From Pilaira anomala (lineage: Eukaryota > Mucoromycota > Mucoromycetes > Mucorales > Mucoraceae), in contig JAIXMQ010000090.1 of the NCBI GenBank assembly GCA_025716855.1, positions 21,838 through 85,837 of the forward strand: a DNA stretch of 64,000 bases, read 5' to 3'. The notes under the pieces were generated by a model. The model searched no databases and was not told where the DNA came from. It was given only the letters and a program-made list of their open reading frames with translations. A program made the translations under genes and the position numbers. Of this stretch, positions 11,241 to 23,426 are shown in pieces (position 1 is the stretch's first letter; each line of letters starts with the position of its first letter).

Positions 11241-14200
11241 ATGGATGAAAATGTAGGGAGTTTGTTTAAATGTTACTGCTTTTTTTTAACAAACAAATAT
11301 AGACTAGTTCTATTATTCAAGGTTCACTTTCTACCTTGACAAAATTATTTATAAAAGAGGCTCAGTATGCTCAAATCACAAGGGACGAAGCGTTGGTAAC
11401 CTCTCTTTTTTTTTTTTTTTAAAAAAAAAAAATATCATCATCGTAATGGTGTATTTAAAATTTATCTTTTAGAATGCTTGTAGTTTAGTTTTGACAGATC
11501 AAAATATATTAAAAGACAACAAAAAAGAAGAAAAAGTGAATTGTTTATTTGATTGCCTGGTACAAAATCAAATCCTAGTACCTTCTTCAAAAAGTATTTT
11601 TTTAATCAATAATATGTCTACACAAGGTATTTTAGTCAACTTGACAACATGTTATTCTCCTCTTTGTAATCCAACCATAGCTTCTACTACTTGCTATTCA
11701 CCTGCTTGTCCCAATAAGAATCAAGTCACTACTACGACTGCACTTGATTTAAATCATCCCCATTTGGATACAGAGAATAATAATAACATTCAACAAAATA
11801 AAGAGGTAAACAGAATATAAATATATATATATATTTATAAATCATTGCATCTAAACCACTTGATACAGTATGAATGGTCTTTTAAAATTCCTCGTTTTAT
11901 TCTTGAAAATTTACCTCCACAAGAAAAGAAAAGACAATTAGCCATTGAAGAATTATTAAACTACGAAGACAACTTTTGGAAACAACTCATTGTCATACGT
12001 GACGTATTTGCCCGCCCATTATTATCCTCACAAACCACAATTGATGAATCCCGTCGATTCAAATTTCATGATACTTTATTTGGAAACTATAACGTATTAG
12101 CAAATCATCACAGAAAGATCATACGAGACTTGGAATCCACACGAGACCTCACAAACCATCATTTATTTCCGGACTCCAATCGTCTTGGTCAAACTCTCTT
12201 GATTCATTTCAAGCACCTCATTGACCCTTACATTCGATACGCTTCAAACCATGTCGCGGCTGAAACCCTGTATCGTCTTGAATCCGATCGAAATCCTGCT
12301 TTTGTTTCCTTTATCGAGCATCAAGAAGCGCTTGAAAAAGATTTCAGGTTAACTCTCAAGGGACTCTTGTTGTCTCCTATTGTTCGTATGGCGAAATACC
12401 ATTCATTGTTTTCAACCATCTTGAACAATTCTCCACCAGAGCACAGACACGCCTTTTTAGAAATCAATTGTTTATTAGATGATATACTCGACAAGATCAA
12501 CGAAGCCATTCGAAACGCTGAAGCAGATCAAAGGTTATCTGAAATCAAACGTGGATTAAAGCCACGTCGTATCTCTTCCTTACGTTCAAAAAACAGAATA
12601 TCTCAAATCGTACCCGATGACGCTACTTTAATTTATGAAGGCTCGCTTGAACTCGTCAATCGATTACCTCCCATCACTTGTCAAGTCTTTTTATTCTCAA
12701 ACGCATTACTCATCACGCGAGAGAAATCAACAACTGAGAACGGTTTAGAATATACTCTTTTAGATAAATCCATTCCATTGCATATGCTTAAATTAGGCTC
12801 CAATTCCTTTTCTTCAAAATCACGTAATAGTAACGCTTCCAGTCAACAATTCAATATCATTTCTTCTATACGACGACAATTAAGTTCTACTTCTGCTTCA
12901 TTTCAATTCGATCGACGTAGATGCAATAGTGAAAACATGACTCGTCCAATGAATACTTTTCATCACGATACAATGGATTCTCAAGATACAATCAGTATAA
13001 GATCTGATGATGGTTCTTCTTCTTCTTCTTCTGCTTATTCAGGTATCTACACCATCTCTGGCTTAAAATTAAGACATCGTATTCGATCCATGAAACAACG
13101 TATCAAACGAAAGAATAAAGTCACTTATCCTGCTACTGCATCCAATCGACATAGTCTTCCTATTCATTTACAACAATCATCCAATAATACTACCTTTACT
13201 CCTAATACTAGAATTGCTTCACCACGTGGTATTATTCGTCCAAGACTTTTACAGCTTTCCTACCTAGCAGATCCTACATTAACTTATTTATTTGAATGTC
13301 CTGATGCGGATACAAAATTAATTTGGAAAAATAAAATCAAGTCCATGTTGCCTAAACAAGACCAAGGTCCTTTTACATTAGATAATATATGTAGTTCATC
13401 GCATTGTTCTACCTTACAGAGCGTAGATGGTAAATTTGTGATTAGTTGTGGTACCATTTGGTGTCTTTTACCCTTTAGTAAGTATTGATTTTAATCTGAA
13501 AAATATCTTAATTAAACTTTTTTTTTTTTTTTTTTTCCTTCTTCTCCCCCTTTTTATTAAGCTACTTCGGAAGGAAGAGATGCAATTGCGTTAGGAACTC
13601 GATATGGATTATGGGTTGCTTATACAGATGGTACAGAAGACTTCAAGTTAATCTTACCACACAATTGTCTTCAACTAGAATGCTTTGATAATAAAGTCAT
13701 CTTGGTACGAACCTGTAAACCCAATCGAGTCCTTGGCGCTATCTTAATTGATCACATTTATCCACCTTCTACAACAACAGCTGTATCCAATCCCAATCAC
13801 TTATCACATCTCCATCGAGACATGATGAACGAAACCAAAGAATTTCAAATCCTCCAAAAATCAGGTGTCATTTCATTCGCAGTAGGCACACTTCGCGGTG
13901 AACCTATTTTATGTTACTTACGCCGTCGTCGTACTGGCTCCATTCGACTTGTACTCATGGAATACCGCACCGATACTTCAACCCCCTTCCTTCGAAAATT
14001 GAAAGAATATAAACCAATTACAACGCAACCCAAGGACCTAAAGATCATTCAAGACACAGTCTATATTCGATCTCGCACCGAAGGCATAGAAAAAGTAAAT
14101 ATCCTAAACTGGATCTTGGGCTCTTCCAATACCACACAAAATAATTATCAACAAATCAAATATTCTTTTAGAATCTCTTTACCTCCTTTACACTGTGTTA

Positions 14201-14684
14201 GCTCATCTACTAATCCTCAATTAGATGATCCCGCTTTAACCACTGTAGCTTATGTGGCCCTAAATCAACCGGGCACTGGCTTGATCTGTAGTGGGGAAGC
14301 CGCTTGGCCAGTGGCTGAAACCAATGCCGATTTATTACAACAGGAAATCAAGTTTGAAAGTATAGCGAAATCAGTTGTAGTGAGTTTTCCTTACTTGATT
14401 ATCTTTTCTACGCATGTGATTGAAATTAGACATTTGGAAACTGTAAGTTATATTTATTTACTGCCAAAAGTAACATATAAATGTTGAATTTTTTTTGAAT
14501 GATATAGACTGCCCTTGTACAAGTCATTGCAGGAAATAAAATAAGATGCGTTCATGTCTCTCATACTGACCCTCTCTCCATCACAGAATCACCCATTATT
14601 CATATCACAATGCTTCATGCTGACGAAGATCAAACCAAAGTCTATCGTCTTTACCTTAAAGAGCCAATTGTATTTGATGAATAA
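11241..14684 (+). CDS. Rho1-type guanine nucleotide exchange factor (Rom-like, DH-PH-CNH)
   Basis: Six exons (11241-11252, 11303-11395, 11473-11805, 11869-13477, 13562-14442, 14508-14684) give 1034 aa. The 12-base first exon is the least certain part. After an N-terminal region with the Cys-rich signature CYSPLCNP...CYSPACP (typical just before the DH domain in fungal Rom1/2 proteins) comes the RhoGEF/DH domain (about residues 165-375, starting KRQLAIEELLNYEDNFWKQL), a PH domain (about 400-640) and a CNH domain (about 655-1030, with GRDAIALGTRYGLWVAYTDG). The PH domain is interrupted by a Ser/Arg-rich insertion of about 140 residues. Rom proteins activate Rho1 at the plasma membrane and feed cell-wall integrity signalling. 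A complete DEP domain expected N-terminally in Rom proteins is not evident; only about 145 residues precede the DH. The gene lies 177 bp upstream of PAN1 in the same direction. Confidence 0.88.
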
Positions 14685-14861
14685 TAATAATAAAAAAAAC
14701 GACTATACATTCGGACATTGAATCATGCATCCAAAACAAGAAGCATTTCATGTTCTTTCACTTAATTGTATTTATCTTTTTCTCTTTTCTCTCCATCTTG
14801 TTCATTGGTTCTATTTTAGTTTCTTTATCTTAATAAAGTATATAAGAAGAATCATTAGAAA

Positions 14862-17800
14862 ATGTATAATAATAATGGAGGACAAACTGGACCTTCCAAA
14901 GGTATAGAAAAAAAAAATACAGTAATATATATATATATATATATATACACAAGATGGAGACTTTTTTTTTTATTTATTCATTAACTTTTAGGTATTCGTT
15001 TAAGTTTTTTGACACCTACCGACCAAGTAAAGTTTGAACAAATCTTTTCCCAAGGTTCTGCTGCTTTCGGTGGAAACAAAATATCAGGTAAAACACACAT
15101 ACTCTTCTACTTATATCTTTCATATACTGGACCTTAACCTTTTCTTTCTTAAAGCTAATGCGGTTAGTGAACTTCTTAGACGTTCTAATCTCGATAACGA
15201 CTCATTAGCAAAGATTTGGTAAAAACGAAAAATAAAAATAAAATAAAATAAATACTCTTCTCTTGCTAACTAATTGATGATAGGGATCTTGCTTCTATTG
15301 CCAACTCACCTTACTTATCATTCCCTGAATTCGCAGTTGCCATGTTCTTAACTTCCAAGAAATTAACTGGACAAACACTCCCTGCTTCTCTTCCTCCCAA
15401 TGTAAGGGAGGAAACTGAACTTGCTATGGCAACCATCGCTTCTACTGAAACTTCACAACAATTAGTAAATACTCAACCTCAACCTCAACAACAACAACAA
15501 TTTATGAATCATCAAGCACCCATGATGACAGGTATGCCTTCTCAAGGTATGATGTCCTCTCAACCTACCGGTATGATGTCCTCTCAACCCACCGGTATGA
15601 TGTCTTCTCAACAAACAGGTATGATGTCTTCTCAACAAACAGGTATGATGTCCTCTCAACAAACAGGTATGATGCCTTCCCAACAAATGAACATGATGAC
15701 AGGTATGAACATGAACCATCAATTGAGACCCACGCCATCACCTGCACCTCAACAACCAATGCAAACAGGATACATGGGTAGTTACCAATCACCAATGCAA
15801 ACCGGCTTCATGCCTCCTGCTCAACAACCTAAACCACGTCTTCAAAACCTCGATTTTGCAAAAAAGATGATGCCCAACCAAAACGGTGTAACCAACTTAT
15901 TACATCCCAATCTAGGCACTTCAGATGCGAACAAACTTTCTTGGAAGATCAGTCCAGAAGATAAGCAACGGTACCGAGACATTTTCAACGCATGGGAAGG
16001 ATCCGGATCCGGATTCATGTCGGGCGATACAGCTAAGGACGTCTTGACTCAATCTCAATTACCTCCACAAGATTTGATGAAGATTTGGAACTTAGCTGAT
16101 AGTGAAAACAGAGGAAGTTTAGATGTAGATGAGTTTGCTGTCGCCATGCATTTAGTCTATCGAAAATTAAACGGGTTCGAAATTCCAAATACTTTACCTG
16201 CTGAATTGAAACCTCCTTCCAGTCTCTTAAAGAAATTCGTTCTCGGTCGTCGTCCTCCTCCTTCTACACCTTCGTTTCATACGCCTTCTCCTAAACAAGA
16301 CAATAACGACGACGATGATGATGACTATCATCGTGAGGATTATGTCTCTAGCTCGCGCAGAAAGGGTCCTCAATCCAGCAGTAGCAGTCGATACCATCGA
16401 TACCAAGATGAAGATGAAGTCGATGTGGCTCTTTTAGAAGACTTGCGTCGTCAAATCTCAGACACAAAACGTACTTTGGATCGTATGCCCGTCATTCGCA
16501 CCACGTCAAATCATAGCAGCAAGTACTCATTAGAAGAACTCAAGGAAAATATTCGACGTACACAAGACGAATTAAATCAATTGAGTCGTAACAACCCATT
16601 ATCCTCAAAATACCTTTCCAATTCAGATACTTTACTCGATTTATTAGAAACCGAGAAATCCTTACAGGACGAAATTCAATATTTGTGTAATCGAGATATC
16701 CCCATTTTAGCTCGTCAAGTACGTGGTGCTGCTGCTGAATTAAGAGATACCAAAGTACGTCATTCTCGTAAAAACGACGGTACACAAGACTTCATGGCCT
16801 TCATTCAACCTACTGGTCCAGGCGGTTCTATCACCGAAAGTGATCGTGTACGTGCAAAAGCAAAGGCCATGATGGCTGCACGTAAGGCAGGTCATGGTGG
16901 CGCAAGTACTGATGCTGGATACAGTTTACGTCGTGCTGAAGAAGAAAAGGAAGAAGCAGATAAAAAGGCTGATAGTATTGAACGTGAGATGGAAAGATCT
17001 CGTACGGCTCTTTTGGATATGCGTGGTGATTTAAGGTATTTAGAGGAAATGACCGCTGCTCAGGATTTAGAGGATAAGAAACGATTTGAGATGGGTGGTC
17101 AGGATCTTTCGTATGAATTACGTAGATTCATTGAACAATTGGATACCAAGTCGGAACCCGTTTCGTCTTATGGCTCAACTACCTCTCGTCATCAATCGTT
17201 TGAAAGAAGTGGTTCTTCCTCTAGCATCGGATACCAAAGTCCTTCGGTTGCTAGTCCTGTTATAACTAATACATCCAGTCCTAAGCCAAAACCTGCTCCT
17301 GCTCGTCCTCGTACTGCTGAAGAAATTAAAAAGGAGGTTTGTATATAATTTATTAGGAAAAAAAAAAAGTTAAACTCATTATTCTTTATATTATTAGGCT
17401 GAACGTCGTGTCCAAGAGCGTTTAGCTGCATTACAAGCCAAGAGAAATCCAGGTAGTTCACCTAGATCTATTTCCAAGCCCTCTACACCTTCTACACCTT
17501 CTTCACCTTTTAGCAAACCTGATGCAAGTGAAGGAATGGCTCAACGTAAGTTTTTTTTTATAAAAAAAATATATATATACATGTGTCTATAATTATTTCT
17601 CTAAACACACTTCAATTTTAGAACGTCAACATGATACTGAACGTGAAGCTCAAGAATCTTTACGTAACGCTGTCAATCAGCGAGAAGAATCCGACCGTAG
17701 AAACAGAGAAGTAGAACTTGACCGTATCCGTGAACAAGAACGTATGGACCGTCAACGTTCTGAAGAAGCAGAGAAAGAAGCAGAAAGAAATCGTAAAGAG

Positions 17801-19467
17801 ACTGAAGAAGAAGAAAAGAGACGTGAAGAACAAGAAGAAAGAGAGTTCCAAGAGAGAAGAAGAAAGATTGTAGAAAAGGAAGAAGCAGATAGACAAGCTC
17901 GATTTGATGCCATTCGACGTGATGAAGAAGAAGCAGAGCAAAGAAAGCAAGAACATAAACCTGAGGAAGCTCCTGTACCTGAAGTTGCTGCTCCTGTCAC
18001 TGCTACTCCACCACCTGCACCACCTGCACCACCTGCACCACCTGCTGTTGATACACCTTCTAATCCAAGTGTACCTTCTACACCTAACGCATCTACTAGT
18101 AGCAATAACCCATTTGCTAAATTCCAAGCAAACACAACCACTTCCCCTGTTGGCTCTTCTCAGGCAGAAAAGCCCAACGAACCTTCAAATAAACGTGTAA
18201 GTTATAATCCATTTGCCGCATTCTCTGCATTCTCCGCCACAAAGGCTGGTGCAAAAGATGATACCGAGTCTGAAGACGATGGTTGGGATGCTACTGGACA
18301 TGATGATTCCGATGATGAAAACGAGTTCCCCGCTGCCGGCAGTGCTAAAAATTTAGCTGGTATGTTATTCACTGCCATGAGTAAGAGGGGAGGAAATCAT
18401 GGTAAGTTTTCTCTTGAATTTCTTTTTTATTATTATTATTTATTTGTGTTGATTTTCTTTTTATTTTCATAGATCCTTTAGAAACTGTACGTGAAGTCAA
18501 TTCTCCTAAACCAGATGAAAACGATACAGTACCTCCTCCTCCTCCTCCTCCTCCAGCACCACCTGCACCCGCTGCTAGTGGTAACATTCCCCCTCCTCCT
18601 CCAGCTCCCGCTGCACCTAGTGCACCTACTGCACCCACTGCACCTGCGGCTGCTGCTGGTGGCGATTTACGAGGAGCATTATTAGGTCAAATTCAATCAG
18701 GCCTCAAATTGAAAAAGGCAAAGACCAACGATCGTAGTGCTTCAGCTATTGCAGGACATGTTATTGACGATGACAACAGCCCACCCGCACCTATTCAACC
18801 TGTTGAGCCTCCTGTTGAAATTACTGCACCTACACCTATTTCCGGTGCACTTTCAACAAGTGATTTTCTTGCTGAATTACAAGGTCGTACACAACAAGAA
18901 TCCCCTGTTGCCGCTTCTAATGATGCACCTGTTGATAATACACCCAAACATGATGAATCTTTACCTGAACATGGTAAAAAAAAAAACTTTTTGTAAAAAA
19001 AAAAAACACGTTTAATTCTCTTCTAACATGATTAATTTAGAATATGTCGCATTATGGGATTATCCTGGATCTGGAGCAGATGATTTAATCTTTTCTCAAG
19101 ATGATGTTATTCTTGTTCGTGATAATAATGAGTCTGAAGATTGGTGGTTTGGTACACTTGAAAAGACTAAAAAGACAGGTTATTTCCCTAGAAATTATGT
19201 TCAATTAAAGCCAGAAGGTAAAAAGCGATATTATCATACTCTTTATATATAAATACTAATTTCATTGATATAGCCGATCCTGAATTAAATATCAAGGTAA
19301 AGGCACTTTATGATTTTGAAGGACCTGAAGGACAAGGTTGCTTAAGTTTCAAGATGGGCGATACTATCACTGTACTTGTAAAAGAAAATGATGATTGGTG
19401 GAAGGCTCAATCTGAAGATGGTACTCAAATTGGTTTGGTTCCTGCTAATTATCTTGAACAAATATAA
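14862..19467 (+). CDS. PAN1: Pan1/intersectin-like endocytic scaffold (EH-EH-coiled coil-WH2-SH3-SH3)
   Basis: Nine exons (14862-14901, 14992-15087, 15155-15218, 15284-17336, 17398-17545, 17622-18401, 18473-18973, 19041-19217, 19274-19467) give 1350 aa; every join keeps frame. The chosen start gives MYNNNGGQTGPSKGIRLSF, leading into EH domain 1 (about residues 15-105). Then follow a Gln/Met-rich segment with tandem GMMSSQPT/QQT repeats (about 155-205), EH domain 2 (about 286-385, FNAWEGSGSGFMSG), coiled coil (about 446-673), a charged Arg/Glu helix (about 807-913), Pro-rich sequence, two NPF motifs, a WH2 actin-binding motif (about 1124-1146, ALLGQIQSGLKLKKAK) and two SH3 domains (about 1229-1285 and 1292-1350; ALYDF, DDWWKA, VPANYLEQ). 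Pan1 activates Arp2/3 at endocytic actin patches. Yeast Pan1 lacks SH3 domains; metazoan intersectin has them. One donor (GTTTGT after 17336) is non-consensus. Confidence 0.92.
15546..15690 (+). repeat. 24-bp coding minisatellite in PAN1
   Basis: About six tandem 24-bp units, starting GGTATGATGTCCTCTCAACC, encode GMMSSQPT (x2), GMMSSQQT (x3) and a degenerate last unit. Each of the first five ends in QxT followed by G. Confidence 0.9.
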
Positions 19468-19788
19468 ACCATTTTTTTTTCTTTAATCTAATAAAATTAT
19501 TTTTAAAGCATAAAATAATGTACGGTTTTGCTTGAGTATTATCTATTATGTTATAATCTACCGCTATATTTATTCAAGACACGCTCAGGACTCATGAATA
19601 TCCCTTTTTGAAATAAATAACTAATAAAAATAAAACCATAATATAAGTATTAAAATTCTAAAGGGTAAATGGTTCCTGAAACTCTTCGCCCATTTGGAAG
19701 CTTATTGCGTGAATTGGAATGCCATAAGGGCAATCCTTTATTTAGCTAAAAACGATAAAAATGTGAATAATATAAATTCTTTGTTGCA

Positions 19789-19860
19789 ATCCTTTTTGAA
19801 CTGCCATTACATTACAGTAGCAAAGATTCTACGCTGCGACCTTAATTAATATTTTTTTTA
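19789..19860 (+). repeat. Interspersed repeat, copy A
   Basis: Shares with 44211-44297 the ordered blocks CCTTTT-GA, CCATTA-ATTAC-GTAGCAAAG, CTAC, and GACCTT-ATTA followed by a T run. The order and spacing are conserved, so the two are copies of one dispersed element about 75-90 bp long. The boundaries are approximate. Confidence 0.55.
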
Positions 19861-20132
19861 TATTAGTTTTACTCACCTTTTTTTTAATCCTTTTCTTTAT
19901 CTTTCTTTCTCTCTTCTCTTCTTTTTTTCGCTTCGAAAATAAACATGAATCTTCTTCCTCTTTCTCTCTTTTAATAGCATGCGTTATTCAAATCAAGAAA
20001 TAAATAAGTTTAAAACGCGTATAATGCATGATATTAATGGTAAGACAACATTTCATAATCCCAGTAAAACTTTATCAAAAGAAATTATTCATTAACCAAT
20101 AAATATCAATAGCGAAAACTTTTTTTTTGTAC

Positions 20133-20440
20133 CGGCTGCAAGCATGGGTCGTATGGTACCTCTGTAACGCACGATAAGTATGTCTTGTATCGTTCGGTCA
20201 CGTCGATTCTTGAGATTGATGTCTCTTTTCCCCAACGGGTTTGGGCGTATCTCGGTGGAGATGTTTTAAGGTGATGAAGTAGAGGAATACTTCAAGGGAA
20301 CCCCTGAAAAGGTGGTCTGCCCAAGCATGTCTAAGAAACTGATTGCATATGGAAGATCCATTCGAAGTAAGTATGCAAGTCTGAACAGCCTAGTTGATAT
20401 CCATTTTAACTTTTTATTGTTTGATGTAGGACGTTGGGGG
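20133..20440 (+). pseudogene. Eroded coding-like stretch, unknown
   Basis: One frame reads a protein-like stretch CTGCKHGSYGTSVTHDKYVL... (about 20133-20270) and, after a shift of one base, another reads DEVEEYFKGTPEKVVCPSMS... (about 20272-20410). Base composition is less AT-rich than the surroundings. No family is recognised. It may be a fragment of a transposon or a dead gene. Confidence 0.3.
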
Positions 20441-20689
20441 TTATAAACTTTTAGCTTTAAATAAGCTTGATAATTTTTTTTTCTGGCAATATTTTATTTA
20501 TAAATGGCACAATCACTTTCGAATTCACTCAATGTCTGGTGGAAACCGAGGTAAGAAATATAAAAGTGAATAAGAAAACCATTTGTATTGACAAAACATT
20601 TTCAAATATATCTTGGAGAATTCTCTCGCTTGGAGAGATACAAATCGTTCGTCCATATAGACATCTGAAAATAAAAGTTGTAAGACGTA

Positions 20690-20789
20690 CAGTACCCGCT
20701 CTATTTAAGGCCGTTCGATTTAAGGCCGTTTCCGATTTAAGGCCACAAAAGTCTGAAATTTTTTTCAGCCTTAAATAGAGCGGGTACGG
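20690..20789. mobile_element. 100-bp MITE with 22-bp terminal inverted repeats, Tc1/mariner type
   Basis: The left end is CAGTACCCGCTCTATTTAAG and the right end is its near-perfect complement (CTTAAATAGAGCGGGTACGG). A TA dinucleotide flanks each end (20688-20689 and 20790-20791), which is the target duplication of Tc1/mariner elements. Inside, the terminal motif ATTTAAGGCCG is repeated. Too short to code, so it needs a transposase elsewhere. A decayed relative lies at 2135-2286. Confidence 0.85.
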
Positions 20790-20983
20790 TATAACAAAGC
20801 TCCTTGGTCTCAGGGCTAGAGTCTTCCTCTTGGAGAGGGAGAATGAAGGACTCAAGACTATTATTGAAGAAAACCTATAAAAATTTCCTTTAAAAAAAAA
20901 AACTGAATTAAAAATATAAGCACTTAAAATAACGATTGTTGTATACGAGTGATCCATTGAGGTGGCGGTTAAAGGAGCTTAAT

Positions 20984-21028
<45 letters not shown>

Positions 21029-21944
21029 TAAAAGATGAATAGTTTTGTGATGCATTAAAATGTAAAAAAAAAAAAAAACTAAATATATATAATCATGTGG
21101 CAAGCTTTAAAAAAATAGGTTTTTCCAATCCATTGACTCTATATTTTTATTTTCATTATCGTCAATGACTAGCAGACGCACAAGGCTCCTATGAAAGTAT
21201 ATATGATGTATATCCATGTTATTGAAAACCCTCTTTACAATAGGCTGTCAAAAAAAAAGTTTGGTTTTTTTTTTCCGCTGTCTATCGTACCTTTTTTTCT
21301 CCTAATCATAAAGACTAATAAATGTCAGTAAAACACATAGCATAGAATAGGAGCTTTTCTACCATATTACAATGGTATTTTCAAATGGGATTGCTTTATT
21401 TTTTTTAAAAAAAAACTAATAATTTTGGGGAAAATGGGTGGGTAATGGAGTTTCCTGTATTAGGAAATCCAAGTGGGTGATGTTTAATAACTGTTATTTA
21501 TATTTAGATGCATATAGTTCTGCCTCTACTAATTCGAAAAAGCTGCAACTTGGTAGTTATCAGGATTTACTTTTATTTGGCTGTGAACCCGCGAAATAAA
21601 AATAAAAACACATAAATCGATTTCAAATTATTGTTGCGACTTAAATGGAATAGAAAACGTATCTTTATTTACTAGAACTAATAAGCTTGCGGCCTACGCA
21701 GATTATTCGTACCTGTATTTACTCAACTTTAATTCAAATGAGTTCCAGCTTTTCAGTCCTGAAATTCTTCTGGGCATTAATTCAATAGTAATCGACCATA
21801 TTCGGAAAGATTAGCGTATGAACCTCTCTCTCTCTCCCCTCTGATCCTTTATAATTATCAATGTCTAACGAGGTATTTATTAGACACCTATTGAAAAAAT
21901 TTCATTCAAAAAATTAGAGGCGTAAAGCGAGTAGCTTTACAAAT

Positions 21945-21981
<37 letters not shown>

Positions 21982-22658
21982 GTTCATTTTATTCGATAAC
22001 TATTATAACCAACCAAATGAAGGCAGCCTATAAATTATCAGCGTTAAGCTCTACGACCACAACTGAATACTGCATTGATTCAAGAAAACTTAAACTCTGC
22101 TTTTCCATTCTTGTTCAGATTGTGCTAATTATGTATTTGATGATCATATCGCAATTTAAAATCGAGTAGAATTTAAAGAAGCAATTAATATTGAACCCTG
22201 AATATCGAATCGTATCGGAACATGATCTTAAGTATTTTTAAAATCTGGGGGTTATCCTTGTCCAGTGTTTATTATACTCGCCAGACCTCGGCTAAACTGG
22301 GTGTAAAAACTTAGCTGGATCAGAAACTCAATTAATATTTTGCAATCACACAAGTGAGACGGATTCAAAATAGATTCGCGTAATACTCTTTATACACGGA
22401 AAAATACTGCCCGCGTTTTATTACTTAACGATATGAGTAATATAATAATAATAAGAATAATGATAAAAAAAGTTATAATGAATAAAAATTCCAGCTGCTA
22501 GTAATTGATACAAATTTTTAGTACGAAACTCACTCCAACAGTTATACATTTGAAAATCATTACTACCATTCGGATAGTATGTTAAAATACAATTGGACTT
22601 TTTTTTTTCTATTTTTATTTTTTATTTTTCGTTTATAGCATGGTATTACAAATCCGTA

Positions 22659-22692
<34 letters not shown>

Positions 22693-23231
22693 ATATCTGT
22701 TTTTAAAAATAAAAGAATGTTTGGAAACATAAGAAGAAGATCTTGGAATAATCACTAGTAAAGAAGAAAAAATTGTAAAAAACAAGCAGAAAAAGACTAG
22801 TTACGAAATGCCTTTAGTGTTATTTTTTTATTTTTTTTATTTTTTTTGTTCTACAAGAACTTTTATTAATTTAAAAAAAAATCAAAAAGATTTCTCAATG
22901 GAGTTACTTTTGGTCGTCGTACTATGCCTAATAGTTATCTTATTTTGGTAAAAAAAAAAAATATTATTATAAGCTTACATAGATCAATAGAATACCATAG
23001 TTTTAATTGCTGTCAAAAAAGAAGTAAAGAAGAGGTTAAAAAAAAAAAAAAGGTAAGTAAAAAAATTAAAAAAAAATAAGCAAATATATACATTTGTAGA
23101 TGAAAAGATAAACTTAATTGCCTTATAGTATTTTCTATCTAAAAAAATGAAAGATAAATACAAACATTTGAAAATAAAATTGCTTATGTACATACAATAA
23201 TGGAGAATTTGATGCTACAAAAATATAACAT

Positions 23232-23262
23232 TTTATGATTGAACACATTGTTCAATCATAAA
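23232..23262. terminator. Perfect 13-bp hairpin downstream of the secreted protein gene
   Basis: The sequence TTTATGATTGAAC, a 5-base loop ACATT, then GTTCAATCATAAA forms a perfect stem-loop. It lies about 165 bases past the stop of the minus-strand gene at 23427, so it may fall in or near its 3' UTR. A role in RNA 3'-end formation is inference; it may equally be a small palindromic element. Confidence 0.4.
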
Positions 23263-23426
23263 TATTTCTTTTTTATTGTGTAATGTAAATTGAAATTGTG
23301 TTAAAAATCGAATATATAAAATGTGTATATTATATAAATGATATTAAGTAATAATTTAATGATAAATAAATAATTCAGTTATTGAAAGATGAATGATAGG
23401 AAATAAATTAGGGGGGTAGAAACTTT

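Larger units (their letters stand above)
19468..23426. other. Gene-poor region, 4 kb
   Basis: Holds a MITE, a member of a two-copy repeat, an eroded coding-like stretch and a perfect hairpin (separate entries). It also contains T or A runs of 30 or more bases at 20988-21027, 21949-21978 and 22662-22691. No intact gene. The open frames seen on both strands at about 20467-20957 largely come from the MITE and its flanks. Confidence 0.55.

Noticed and set aside
17660..18141. Minus-strand frames rich in Ser, Gly, Phe
   Set aside because: Antisense of the Glu/Arg and Pro-rich part of PAN1.
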